64,000 bases of DNA from Taenia hydatigena (GCA_036345935.2 JADWOT020000001.1:12342623-12406622), one strand, 5' to 3'. Counted from the stretch's first letter, positions 13,321 to 24,786 are shown. Notes: a model not told the origin generated them from the letters alone. Made by a program: numbers and translations.

Positions 13321-14017
13321 CAATATCAGAATGTGATGACCCTTCTTTGGAAGCAAAAAAATTATGTCCACATGCAGAAGCTATCCTAGATCTCCAACCA
13401 ACATAGACACTTTTGTTACAGCATTGACACGCTGTTGCTTGTGGCATTTGATTCACCCAGGAAGAAATCAAACCTCCACATAAAAAAGCCCTTATAACTA
13501 TCGTAAGATCATAAAGTACCCTCAGATGGCAAACCCGTTGATTCGATGTACAGACTCTTGCCCACAAATGACTGGGAAATTCGACCCCGCGCCTTTCGGC
13601 ATAATTTGATATAGACTTAAAGCAGCCGAGATCTCTAGACAAAGCCCCGATTTAAAATGTGCTCAAGGTAAATAAACGTAGTTCACATTGGCATTTAACC
13701 AAGTAAGTTACTCGAATTGGAGTATTTCACTACGAGCATTACACAAACCATGAATGCAGCAAGCCTCAAAAGTCGATAGCCACGATTTCATGTGAGTAAT
13801 ATAGGTTCACTTATGCGCATGCATAAAATAAGTCAAAAGCTCCCAAAACCGACGCTAACATACCTAAACTCCTCAGAGCAAATCGTGAACCATGCATAGC
13901 AACGACTACACCAAACCCCACCATTTCATATGTGCCGCTGAGCACTTTAAAAGGGTACTGGATATGAAAAAAAGAAAATGAGTATGACAAATGTTGTTGT
14001 TGATTGTAGGAATCCAA
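13283..14017 (-). pseudogene. Unrecognised two-segment coding-like locus, left copy
   Basis: Two minus-strand open segments (14,017-13,811 and 13,642-13,283) are preserved in frame in the right arm at 58,623-58,871 and 59,155-59,349. The first has a shared YPF, GFG, VVAM core and ends in AFDLFYACA, with a hydrophobic character that would suit a membrane segment. The second shares LISSW-x-NQMPQATACQCC and a basic tail DRRRR/GKRRR. Aligned residues are similar in both arms, but stops between and within the segments differ. The first segment stops at DLFYACA on the left but runs 14 codons further on the right. The last bases overlap the satellite edge. No family is recognised. In-frame retention may simply reflect recent duplication. 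Confidence 0.3.
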
Positions 14018-14394
14018 ACATAAAAAAATTTAGTCCTAATTATCTTGCAACACTGAGCAAAATTTTTGACAAGTGCAATTTTCGTAAGTCATTTTTGGGA
14101 GACTTTAAATGCAATTTTGGTCCAAATGACTTTTTATCATACAGACTAGTTAATAGTTAGTCCTTTGCTAGACTTTTTACTACTGCTTATTGATTGATGT
14201 GCAATTTTTCATCTAGTTACAATTTTTCTGTAATCACATTAGTCGGAAGTGGTATAATCATGTAGTATTTATGTTTATTTAAGCATATCTTTTGAACGAT
14301 AGGTAGGAACGCAACAGGAATCTCTCGATGCAGATATAGGTCGCCATACCATCTTCTACTAATACGCTACTGATCTACTGCTTTGCATCAAAAA

Positions 14395-14511
14395 ATGACG
14401 GCGTCTCAGAACGGTCAACCTTCCTGTTCTAGGCATAAGCTCAGGGATGGGGAGGAGAACGAATATATCCCTGCATATGTTGTCTACATGAATAACGTGC
14501 GGAATATCTGA
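14395..14511 (+). CDS. 38-codon open frame conserved in both arms, left copy
   Basis: An ATG-to-TGA frame of 38 codons whose mirrored copy (58,259-58,143, minus) is the same length, starts at the aligned ATG and ends at the aligned stop. Both share MT-x-SQN, the block RDGEENE, PA-x-VV, and MNNV-x-NI at the end. The copies differ at about a third of residues although the DNA is mostly alike, which argues against strong purifying selection. It could be a first or last exon of a decayed gene. No function is recognised. Confidence 0.3.
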   Translation: MTASQNGQPSCSRHKLRDGEENEYIPAYVVYMNNVRNI

Positions 14512-14639
14512 AGCGCTTTTGGCATGAATTGTAAAGGTATTTCCTGTAAGGAATGGGGAACACGCCTAGTTTTCTTTCGTTTAGACCAAATATTATAACA
14601 CTATGATTTAGCAGTAATAAAAATACTCAACATAACAAT

Positions 14640-14894
14640 TGGTGCGTGTGTTGTCTGTTCAGCTCTCAATCTCACCCACGATCGCCTAGATGGTCATTGT
14701 ACCTTCGTTGGGTTAATTGGCCTCTAAGTCACGTCAGTAGCTCCAATCCTTTCCACACGCCAAACATTTTTACTTTGATCAGGTATCATGTCAACTTTTG
14801 CCTTGAGACGACTCTCAAGGAGCTACAGCGGCATTCACAAAGTGCATTTCAGCACGCGTGCATCATGTACTCGCGTCTAAATCCTGCATTTTGA
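14640..14894 (+). other. Coding-like segment of unknown identity, left copy
   Basis: Two overlapping plus-strand frames stay similar in the right arm (58,020-57,814 and nearby, minus). One reads MCCLFSSQSHPR with NPFHTPNIFTLIRYH. The other reads VCSALNLTHD, LDGHCTFVG and APILSTR. The second frame looks more protein-like but has an in-frame TAA on the left that is CAA on the right, so at best the left copy is broken. No domain assigned. Confidence 0.25.
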
Positions 14895-15166
14895 CACCTA
14901 GATAAGATTAAGGTACAGTCATACCTATTCGATTATGCTCAACGTCGACGACATGGCTCATTAGACTCCTCCAGAGGCTGAAAGTCGTATATAAAGCATG
15001 TTGGAGAAAACAAAAGGCATTATTAAGGGAACTGTGTTTGCATAATATAATCAGTGAACAAATAGGCTGCAGTTAGTGGATCCATCCACAAATACTGAAA
15101 ACAGTAGTACAGGGAAGGGTCACCGTTTTTAAAATAGGGAACCGTCTGTGGGTGAATGCTCTCCAA

Positions 15167-16239
15167 TCATTCAAAGAAAGTGATGTGAACAAAGCTCCAC
15201 CCGCTCTCCTCAAGGTGGTTGGACAACTCAACCACGTAAATGCCATCGTCATGGGTTCGAAGAAGAGGACTCGTGGAATCGAAGTTTACCATAGGCCCTT
15301 CGATCTTGTCAGGCATCAAACCGACTTTTGCTAGCTCTTCTCAATCAAGTGGCACTGTCTCCACCTGAGGAACACCATCTCCATCAAGTGCGTAATGCGG
15401 ACTGCGATCTACTACCGGTGTTTCCTTGCAGTACGCAGCCTCGAGAAGCAAAGGATCACGTCGATCGTCCACGAAGTCACTTAAGGTGGCCTGAGATGTT
15501 AGCTGGGAGGAAAGGCAAGGTGATTGCGATGTGCCAGAAGCTACCTCATCCCAATCGACAGTGCCATAAAAGTGCAGATCCCTGACTTTTGCGATGTCTG
15601 GATGCTCCTTATGATTGTGTGTGAGGCAGGACTGGAACAAAGCCTGCAGTGACTTTGAGAGCTTTTTACCTCCCTTATGCTATAGCGACCTGATCTCGTC
15701 CACCGCATTACATCGATCCCTTCACTAGCATCCGGATGCACAGGTCCTGACAATATGTAGGCAATCGGAAGGGTTAGACTCCACGCATGTGCCTTTGTTG
15801 TAATTGCTATCCTATTGGCTAGTTTTACGTGCCATGAAATGGGGAGTTGTGCAAGAGTCGTGCGCTTCTGGCGGATCCTCATTCTCTGGCATGTCATATG
15901 GCCGATCATAGTCAGCGATGAGAATATGACACGAGTCTGAGAGGAGTTCGTTCTCGGGTTTGAGGTTCTTGTGCACAATGCTCATGGCATGAAGACATCG
16001 CAGACCACAAGTAATTTCACAAGCGCAAAATTACGCATCACCTTTAGGCATGTCGTCAACGTGGCAGGCGCGAGTAAAGAGATCGAGACCACTACCTTTG
16101 CACAGAACGAAGGTGGGTGATCCGTGAATTCGCGGACTACAGAGGAGTGCGAAAAGAAAAGTTGACTGGTTGTGGAGCAGTACAAGCCGCACGAGGATGC
16201 ACACACGAGAGCTGAGGGATTGCAGGAAAATGCGTTCAA
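15167..16239 (-). pseudogene. AGC-type protein kinase pseudogene K1, left arm
   Basis: A decayed serine/threonine kinase of the AGC group. From the 5' end: TDHPP, a frameshift, KGSGLDLF; an in-frame TAA after GDA; then GLRCLHAMSIVHKNLKPEN, the catalytic loop with the HRD aspartate changed to Asn; IADYDR in place of DFG; CTTPHFMARK where TPxxMAPE is expected; a stop after KTSQ; then, in another frame, HAWSL for the family's DWWSLG. The C-lobe end is intact in frame: HPDIAKVRDLHFYG and VDWDEVASG, the AGC 'HPFF...VDW' signature. A TGA after VPLD is followed in the same frame by 57 further codons starting EELAKVGLMPDKIE and ending HITFFE. Mirrored at 56.49-57.56 kb with the same main lesions. Confidence 0.85.
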
Positions 16240-17030
16240 TTGCTAATGACGTGGTTTTGTCACTTCATTGAATGAGAAGTGCTTCATAAACCATGGAATG
16301 AGTGTCTTGAGAAATAAACCTTGTCACGTCGAACCGTGGTGTTTGCAATGATCCAACGTCGGCACGACAGAATATTGAAGTGAAATAAATGGTGCAGGTA
16401 AACCAACGCGATTCATCTACCTTAGCGGCATATGCCTTTCAGTAAGCCAATCAGCTACGAGAATGTTTCCTACTGGCTCCTTGCGTGTGGTGCGCACTTA
16501 AGCAACGTATGTGAGGGAAGTCGTTTGCCTGCATTTCTGTGGCCTTCAGTTCCATACCAATCCATTGGCTTTAAATAAAGGAATATTATCCGTTCCCCTT
16601 AAGCAAAATGGGAGGGAAATGAGGTGATGTTGGTAAGGATAGTGAAGATTTTGCTGGCTGTAAAGGAAGAGGCAATCCATGTATAGCAGATTAAAATTTT
16701 AACCAAACCACATGGTTAAGCTCATATGCCCCTTATACTCTTCCTCCCACTGCGTTAACATTGGGTACAGGATTCTGCGCTGCCTATTTGACGCTTTAAT
16801 CTACTCCCACCTTGTGGACCCGAGGCGGCTGACTTAGTATCACACACGCTCTACTAATGCATGGGCCAAATCCACACTCACATTCCACGAGGGAAAGATG
16901 GGCACTCTCACCATGAAATAATTGCATCCTAGTGTTCCCCCTTCATTCTGCCCTAATTACCTTTGCGCTTACCTGGCTACACGTCTGTCTGTATGGCCGT
17001 CTTCTTTTACTCGACTAGAACTGATTGTAT
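16240..17030. repeat. 5' flank of kinase relic K1, homologous to the flank of K2
   Basis: Reading away from the kinase start, this DNA resembles the sequence upstream of kinase relic K2. For example, the block ending TTTCCTACTGGCTCC near 16,480 matches TTCCTACTGGCTCA near 51,946 and its left-arm partner. No open frame survives here, so the 99-codon frame seen beside K2 is probably not a conserved gene. The shared flank shows that a segment larger than the kinase was duplicated. Confidence 0.55.
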
Positions 17031-17800
17031 GCTTGTGCAAAACGCTGGGCACAGTGCGTGACATGCTGATGTGAGCATGCAGAGGTATAGTTGCCAGGAC
17101 AATGTTGTAATGCCATCTGACACCTTGTCCTGTAAACCTGCAATCAGTCAGTAAGTAATGTTTAGCCAAGTCTGGAGTGACTGCGTGTTTTGTCAAGTCA
17201 CGAGATATGATTGACAGCCTCTAATTAGGCTGCGTGATTGTTTGGTTTTACGTGGCAGCCAAACAGCATGACATTGCACCGCCAATTAAGAAAGCGCGCT
17301 TGACTGGAGTTGCGGGCACAACCAAAACTAAGTTTGGATTATTCTTGGTGAATTAGTGAGTGCAAACACATTTCGATCTTATAATTCGTTGATTTGGAAT
17401 TCCAGCACTTGGACACTACTTAAGTGGTTTCACTGTGAACTCTCTAACAGCGTCAGCTGGCGTTATTGTGCAACGGTGCGTGGGCCATGCGATCACTTTC
17501 GGTTGCTGACGTGACGTCGCATTACATCGTCATGAATTCCTAGTGTCTGATACATTACAACGCATCGGGATATGCTTCCTGTGCCCACTCCTGTGTCCAA
17601 TTTGATGCATGCTTGCAGCTGCAGCCGCAACAATGGGGCCACATGGGCAAGGAATCACCGTCGGAAGTCTAACTGGTTAGTGATTGTTAAAATTTAGCTC
17701 TTCATCGGCTTTTGCTTAAAATGACTTCCATTGTGATTATGTCCATATTCTCATCTACTAGAAGTTTCAAGCACTTGCATGAAAGTTGTGAATACGAATG
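17030..17800 (+). repeat. Repeat family F, diverged copy 1
   Basis: This stretch aligns with the reverse complement of 23.88-24.50 kb, and so with the F segments inside all three A modules. Shared blocks include CGCTGGGCACAGTGCGTG against TGCTGGGCATAATGCGTG, GATGTGAGCAT, GACAATGTTGTAATG, GGCTGCGTGATT, and TCCTGTGTCCAATTTGATGC against TCCTGTGTCCGATTGGGCAC. It is much more diverged than the arm-to-arm pair, so it records an older duplication. Five copies exist in the window (17.0 +, 23.9 -, 41.8 +, 49.1 +, 55.0 -). Confidence 0.7.
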
Positions 17801-18500
17801 AATGCAAGCAGCCTATGTATCATCTCTGTTTTGTGTTCTACCATATTTGGGAGTTGAAGTACCAAAATTTGACACAAGAATTGACTGGTCAATTTCCAGA
17901 CAGTGTGATGATTTTGGTACTAATTCCCAGTGTTTGAGGTGTTATCAGAACTCCGAAAACGCATATGATGTCTAGGCTCCAACGGATTTTTGACGTAGCA
18001 GGAAGTGTATTTAGTTGAACAGATGGTAACACAAAGTGAAGAGGCAGTGAGGGATCAGCGTATGGCATTACATTGCTGTGTTTGTTGTCGTTCTTACTGG
18101 TGATGAAAGTGGTTGTGACTGATGATGCACAACGTTCTAATGAAATGTCAGGAGATGGATGGAAGTGGATTGAAGCAGACTAGCATGGTGCAGTAATGTT
18201 CACGTGTTCGTTTACGAAAATATTGAGCGAGTATGTGTCAGTCCTCTCGTTGGTTGCGCAATGGCAAAAAGGCTATGCTGCACGTCAGTGACACTCTAAA
18301 CTGGTGATGGAAGCAGGCCCTCATTTTGCCTTGTCTCTCCTCATCTTCCCTACACCACGTTATGCCTCGATACGTTGAATTACGTTGCGCTGAGCTGAGG
18401 TAACTCTATACTACACTACTCTGCAAATAGAACTGACATACTGCTTGCTAGTTGACATCTCCTGCCTAGTCAAGTGTAGTGTCTATTGATTGCGTAAACG
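17800..18500. other. Unassigned arm sequence
   Basis: This DNA is present in both arms (partner about 54.3-55.0 kb) but carries no recognised exon, repeat family or regulatory element. Confidence 0.4.
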
Positions 18501-18503
18501 GCA

Positions 18504-20600
18504 ATGCTCATTACCTCCCTCATACAATACCTCAACAACACCGTCTTCTCTCATATGCCCGGAAGACTTACAAATGATCGATCTCTAGCTTCACATTTTA
18601 GGCAGTCGACTCCAACGAAACACCTCCGAATGGTTGTGCCATCGGTAATGTCAATGGCGTTCATGACGCGCTTCCGCCAGTGTGTTTTACCAAAAGTTGT
18701 TTCCTCTCAGACACGTAAAGTGACTGCAGGCATGGTAAGATGATTGAATGACTACGCTTCTTCTATTTGTCAACATTTCAACACTCGTACGTCCCTCAAC
18801 ATGCTTTAAGTACCCACTGCTGTTTCCCTTCATTCGGATTTAGGCGAATGCCTTGTGGTAAAACAGTGAAGCCTCCAAGTGCCCAAAGAACGACAGACAC
18901 AAGAGCAGCATTGGAAAAGGAAAGGCCAAAGACCAGCAATCTTGAACAGGCGGCGTATTTTATCAAAGAATTCGTGGTGCTTCTCATTCGCTTCCGCTTC
19001 TTTCACATTCACCATGATGCACGAAATTAAGCCGAGGTGAAGAATCACATGGGCAACTGAAGCCTATTCTCACAAAACCACCTGCAAGAGATTATGTCCA
19101 AAATCGGCACTAGGTGGCGCTGTGGGACACGAAGAAACACGTGTCTTTGGTCGTATCAGGCACGTGCTAGATGCGAAGAGGTCAATCGCACAACCAACCG
19201 TCAAACATACTCTTCTAGGCGTTTCATCGTCTTCTACTATTTATCTTGCTTCCCATTGTTGTTGCTACCATCCAGTTTTCGTCAGTGCTTCACTCGCGCT
19301 TTTTGCCTCCTCTACCCTGGTCTCCTTCTCATGCTGCACTTTCGCCACCTCCCTCTCCATCTACTCGTCCCTCCCAACTACTCACCCAGCCAGTCTAGAG
19401 GCGCCAAGAGCCCAAAACAGGTAGATATCGTAAAAATTAACAGTAAATTATTATACCGATCCCTTCTTCTCCTCTTGTGTTATGTTCTTCTCCTTCTCCC
19501 TCACTCTATTTGCATGCATCATTTCAATGTAATCACAACTGATATCCCAGTTTAAATCACTTGGAAAGGAAGAACCACAGTTAACCTCTTCAAGTATGTC
19601 GTACTATATTAACTCATATTTTCCCCAGTAAGTTAGGAGGGAGAAACAAATAACGAAGTACCACAACATTGTGCAGAGACATCCTAAGATCACCTTTCCT
19701 AATGTCCTTCTCCCTCTCCTCACCCTCTCGAATTCCCGCCTCTTTTATCACTCAGATATTCATTCATCCCTTTCAGCTAAACGACCATGCTACTTCGCAT
19801 TCTCCGGATAATTGCAACCATAGCCATTGTTCCCTCAGAGTACGAGGCAATGATTCGTCTAGGTCTAAAGTTGGGAATACCCCTTCGCTAGCTGCATTGC
19901 ATTCTTTGGGAGTAAGTACCCGATTCCTTTAATCAATTCACACCTTACACATCTCTTACTATGCCACTTTTACCTTTATGCACCTCACATGCGGCAGCAA
20001 CCGCCAAATCGATGGCAGCAGTAGTAGCAGCCGATCCACCCACCTCACTTCGGAAGCACTTTAATAAGGTGCGCGTGATTAGACTTGATAAAATCAAACT
20101 AGATTGGACTGGATCAGAGCAGAATAGACTAGCCATCTCTGCTAGACCAGGACAGACTAGGATCAGATACAAAAAGAAGAAAGTGAGCAGTGCTATCTGA
20201 TCCATCGTTGGTGCCTCGACCTCAGAGACGGCATCTTACGTTAGCGGTTGAGTCCGTCCTATCACTCCAATTTGTCACTCCAAATCGACTAATCACAGCC
20301 CATGACACGTAAAATTAAAATCTTTTGTTCCATTCTCACTGGTATTAGGGACCAATGTACACGTGTAGGAACTAGGTCTAATAACGTCTATGAAAGGGAG
20401 AAGAAGAGATCTTTTGTCTACTCCCCTCTTCCGTGCTTTGCTTCAACTACATACTATATGCTCTCAAACGTCGAGGCTTGCATTATTTCCTACCGTTTAT
20501 GCTTCATGCGTTCAACTCACCCAAAGAAGTGGAGTAAGTACTCCCACAATTCGTCTCCTTACCCTGGTGTTTCCACTTTGGTGACATGAAAACGTCTCGC
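18504..20600 (+). pseudogene. Candidate decayed multi-exon gene, left copy (better preserved)
   Basis: A series of open segments with splice-like borders, all mirrored at 54.28-52.30 kb. Segment 1 (18,504-18,734) starts with ATG and ends ATG|GTAAGA. Segment 2 begins after the acceptor CATTCGGATTTAG at 18,843 and reads MPCGKTVKPPSAQR. Segment 3 (19,114-19,420) ends AACAG|GTAGAT. Segment 4 (19,777-19,911; 135 bp) has acceptor CCCTTTCAG and donor GGA|GTAAGT, and follows segment 3 in phase, reading LNDHATSHSPDNCNHSHC. Later segments end AATAAG|GTGCGC (20,068) and GGA|GTAAGT (20,535). Segments 1 to 2 do not join in phase, and a roughly 55-bp stretch before segment 3 is absent on the right, so the gene is probably broken. 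No family recognised. Confidence 0.4.
20070..20175 (+). repeat. Cryptic simple repeat rich in GACTAGA
   Basis: Short imperfect repeats of TTAGACTTGA, CTAGATTGGACT and AGACTAGG type follow one another for about 100 bases. The right arm has the same block in reverse complement at about 52,725-52,815. It follows the splice-like donor at 20,068 directly, so it would lie in an intron of the candidate gene. Confidence 0.5.
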
Positions 20601-20681
20601 TTCTCTCACCTTTGCCTTCTTTGAAACCAATAATAGTTTGTTTCTGTCTCCTCTTCCTACCTCATCCTCCACCGACATCTT

Positions 20682-21171
20682 TTGAGTAAGTCTCATTCCC
20701 TTCTCCAATCGTCTCACTTTTCATTACGACATGAGTACATATTCAGACATCAAAACATTCAAGAGTATTCAATCTATTCAACACTATGTAGTGTCATCAG
20801 TGAAGGATGTGCGTGGACTACTTCCATTGCAGGGATTACCTCACGCTTCATCTCCACCACCCTAGCCGACATCAATACTCTTCTTCATGATAATCGTCTT
20901 CCTTCATTTGAAGTTGGAACAATTCTACTACATGGAAGGATGCAGAAGAGCCGACCAACGACTTCTCGTACGCGTGCTTTATTGGATGCACGGTATATCG
21001 AATGAGCCAATAGGAAGCAATCTCACAGCCGATCGGCTCGGACAAATACACGCTTTTGGATAGTTGATGAGTTTTATTTGGGTTAACTCGCGGTTCAATG
21101 CTTGCTTCATAAGCCTGCCAAGCCGAATTTAGAGCAATGCAACCATCAAGGTTTGACGAAACAAAGTTCAT
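20682..21171. other. Block with a 99-codon minus-strand frame, probably not a gene
   Basis: A minus-strand frame at 21,171-20,872 is kept open in the right arm (51,779-52,087 plus), with shared pieces SNLDGCIALNSAWQAYE and PNKTHQLSKSVYLSEPIG. It looks protein-like. However, the homologous DNA beside kinase relic K1 (16.3-16.6 kb) has no such frame, and the frame lies head-to-head with K2, 80 bases away. It is therefore recorded as duplicated flank that happens to be open. Confidence 0.3.
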
Positions 21172-21249
21172 TTGTAAAGCCTGTTATTAGTTGAGTTGTG
21201 AAGTAGTTCGCACAAACGTAGGTGGGAAAATCAAGTCATGTTTATTGTA

Positions 21250-22110
21250 GCGGCTTCGCCTGCACGATTTCACGAGTAGTCAGAGCGCACGTAGAATACA
21301 TTGCATTTTATTGCGGCTTGCGCTGCACTACCGCTAATCATCCTTGTAATTCACTCTTTTCACGAAACACTCACCTCCTTACTACACAGAGGTGGCGAAC
21401 TCAATCCCGTTGTCTTTGTCCGTCACTCAAAATCTATTGCCTAGGGATGAATTGCCATTTCATTTCTACGAAACCTTATATGCTCAGCGATGTCTGTATA
21501 CCATGCGCATTGGGCACTCATCTCAAACCTGAGAACAATCTCCTCTCCGATTTGGAGACACTCTCATCAGTGGTTTTGATCTGGCACATAATGTATCCTA
21601 GTTGAGGAACGTTCAAATGCAAGCGACTTTGCGCACTTGGATGGAAATTAAAACGATGGAAAATGCGTGGAATCTGAGCCTTCTAATGGCCTGCATTGTA
21701 TCTTGACGAGTTCAACTGGGTGCCAGTAATAGTACTAAGAAAATTAGTTAGTCAAGATTTGTAAGCTTTTAAACTAACAACATGTAACGCTTCTCAATGT
21801 GTCCCTGCATGATTTACCGAGCTAATGTTTGGTACTACAATGTCCAGTCATCTTACTCGGAAAGAATTTGGATTTGGTCGAAGTCACTTCTTGCACAATG
21901 TAATCACCTCATCTTTCCTCCATATACGTTTTGTTGTAATCGCGTGATAACCTCCTAATGCCGTTGAGGAAGCTGAAGTCCTCGATTTGCACTAGTCTCC
22001 GGTTCTTCATCCCCCAAACGATACTACATTGATTGGAGCAAAATGCAACTTTGTGGTCAAGCTACATGGGCTTGACGGAGAAACTCGCTTCCAACACTGT
22101 TGCAGCCAAT
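21250..22110 (+). pseudogene. AGC-type protein kinase pseudogene K2, left arm
   Basis: A second, more decayed copy of the same kinase in the opposite orientation. It is recognised by DNA alignment with K1. The block around 21,486-21,545 reads CIPCALGTHLKPENNLLSD, the catalytic loop with the HRD core lost. AATGCGTGGAATCTGAGCCTTC near 21,662 matches K1's ATGCGTGGAGTCTAACCCTTC (WSL region). YYIDWSKM near 22,025 fits the 'HPFF..IDWSKM' AGC end. Upstream, TGCGGCTTGCGCTGC near 21,310 matches K1's TGCGGCTTGTACTGC. Many indels and stops are present; no reading frame survives. It is mirrored at 50.9-51.7 kb. Confidence 0.65.
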
Positions 22111-22568
22111 GTGACTACACCCATCCTGCATTCTACTTTGTTTTTCACTGTCCACTACTCTTATGTGGTTTAGTTCTGCATACCACAGATCCTTGATTAG
22201 CGTAGTCGTGATTGCTAGCCTACTCATTTGTCCTGTCAGTAGCTTGGTGAGAATCTGACACTTTTCGAAGGCTGACATCAACAATTTAGCCGACCTAATG
22301 GAATTAGTGTGGTCGATGGAAGAAAAAAATATCCCTCCTTTCCCCTTCCTTGCCGGTTAATGTGCAACCCAAGGCACATGGTGCTGTCGGCGGCCCCATC
22401 AGAAGATGAATGAGTGCGAGCGCGTTGCAGTTTATTTCGTAGAATGCAGCTGTTTAGTTTGCATCTGCAAATGTATCGTCGATTGCACGAAACGTTACAA
22501 AGTGAGTTGCAAAATTGGTATGCATCAGTTTATGTAAATGGGAAATCATTGTTGATGTATGGCAGATT

Positions 22569-23247
22569 AAAATTCAATGTGTCTCTTTTGACTTTTTAGC
22601 CGCATTTTTTCGATTGTTGTTCTTATTTAGTTAGTACATCAAATGCTTAGGTGTGCATCGTTGTAACGTCTCCATGTTCTTTTAAAATGCAGTTTTTTCT
22701 TTCGTATCAACAGCATGCAGGTTGTGTTCGGCGACTTGAAAACTAACTGCAGACAAACTTTCACATTCCAGTGGATATCTGTCACAGTACATTCACAGGT
22801 GATTAAAGCACTTCCTGCAGACAACGTCACAAAGCCTACAGACAATTGGTTACATGGTTTAGAGCTAATGAGGCATCCGTCCGCCCTTGCATCGGTTGCT
22901 TTAGCTATCTAATTGCGCCCAGTTACTGCTCAATTGGATCCCGTTTGTACCTCGTCTTCTCCTATACATTGATCTTAAGTGGCAATGGCAAAAATGGTTG
23001 TGATTTTGATTCACAAATCTTTCAAATGTAGATTCTTTTTTGAGTGACTCAACATTACCAAAATCAAACCGTTTAGACCATTTTATAATGAGCTGTTCGT
23101 TTTACTACTGCCCATCATACCTGTTCCAAGTGCTCTACAAAAGAGCTTGGCAAAAGGCACAGCCCTGCTTTAGCCTCAAAACCGAAGTAAACAACGTTCT
23201 ATATCAAGCAAATCAAGGTGGACAGTAAAAGGTACTGCGTCAGTACT
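22569..23247 (+). repeat. About 680-bp segment present in left arm, missing from outer right arm
   Basis: The outer right arm runs straight from the partner of TTGATGTATGGCAGAT (22,553-22,568) to the partner of GATGTAAGGACC (23,249) with no intervening DNA. Part of the segment (about 22,985-23,140) is present in the inner right arm at 43,040-43,200. A short GCAGAT/CTGAT-like match occurs at the two borders. It is either an insertion into the left lineage or a precise deletion from the outer right arm. No transposase frame or terminal inverted repeat was seen. Confidence 0.65.
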
Positions 23248-24786
23248 GATGTAAGGACCTTACGGGCGCCAAAATATGGCCGCAACGAGTGTCATTGGGA
23301 ACCGCTGAAATCCCTCCCAATTGCCTGGTGCGTTTTCAGGCCGCCTGCAATTGAATATCATTCAATGTACAAGTAGTAGGCAAAGAGATATTGGTAGGCC
23401 GTGAACAATCAAACCTCTAAAGACATTTGACAAAGGGTAGCCAGTATATCGTGGACAAATTATAACCGGTAATTTCGAGTAGTAAGGAACGTAGCGTTAC
23501 CACGTCGTAAGATTAGAGTAACCACTCGAAGGCATCCGTTCGAGAAATCAAAAATGCAGGCAATTAATCCTAAGATACAAAGTTCTGCAAAATCATCCAC
23601 AATACAAGTTTGGCGCAACCTACAATGTCGTTAAATAAATATTCAGAAAGTAGCACCGATATTTCCTGCGTACAAAGTGCTTCGCCAGATTCTGGAGCCT
23701 ATCGCACAAACAACGTGGAATGCAAGGTCACGTCCAAGTAAAGGGCGACTAATAAGAACCTTCAGGTGCGGGTTTGAAAGTAATTGTGGAAGAGTGTGTG
23801 GTCGCAGACGTAGGAAAAGTCGTTTTAGGAAATGCACATCAGAAGTGGAATTCAATGAAACTACCGGAACGCTTGTGTTATTCACTACCAGATTCAGATT
23901 TGCATCGAATGGGCGCTTAAACTTCTATTTGTTACGCTCTCGAAGATTATTCGTTATACAAGCGGTTCCATTGTTGACGCTATGAGGGCGCGCATGTGCC
24001 CAATCGGACACAGGATCTGGCACTCGAATCGGATCGTGATGTGCTCCAATGTGCAAGCGATTGGGGATTTGTTGCGACATCATAAAATGTCTCCACAGCA
24101 GCAAGCAGTGATTATGGCTTGTACTCAGCTCCTTCCACAGCCTATTCTACATCCACATTTCAATCCAATTTCATCCATTAATGTGATTTGAATACCGGAG
24201 GTTTACTACAAATATAATTTATGCTTAAAAATTCATAAAACTATACTGAAATTTTGCTTTGACTGCGCTTGAGATCAGCCAAATAAATGTCGTGCCATTG
24301 GGTGTCACGTGAAGTCAAATAATCACGCATCGTGTGACCTCACGAAACACGCATTTGTCCTCCACGTGACTAAGCATCACCTATAAGTTGATTTGAGGCG
24401 TAATGACATTAAAACATTGTCTAAGGTGACAGAGTCTCCGTCTTTATGCTCACATCACCATGCCACGCATTATGCCCAGCATTTTATGAGACGCGAAAAC
24501 GATTCACATGCACTTCATGTTGGCAAAAAACACTGCAAAAGTTAAAAAATCGTTGAGATGGTGCACGTCTTTCTGCAAGAGCCATTTTCGACTAATACTC
24601 CGTCAACGACACCCGTGTCGTGGCCTACAAATGTTCACTTTTATCAAAAGTATACAAGCTGGCTTGATCTTTGCCTCCACCGCCTTCTTTCTCCCCCGTC
24701 TTTTCCGTATTCCACTTCCAAAGAGCAGTGTGCCATTAAAAATAGCAAAAAAAATTACTTTGCACACAAAATCATGAATCCAAAAG

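Noticed and set aside
20872..21171. 99-codon minus-strand frame kept in both arms
   Set aside because: Homologous DNA beside kinase relic K1 has no such frame, so it is better explained as duplicated flank.
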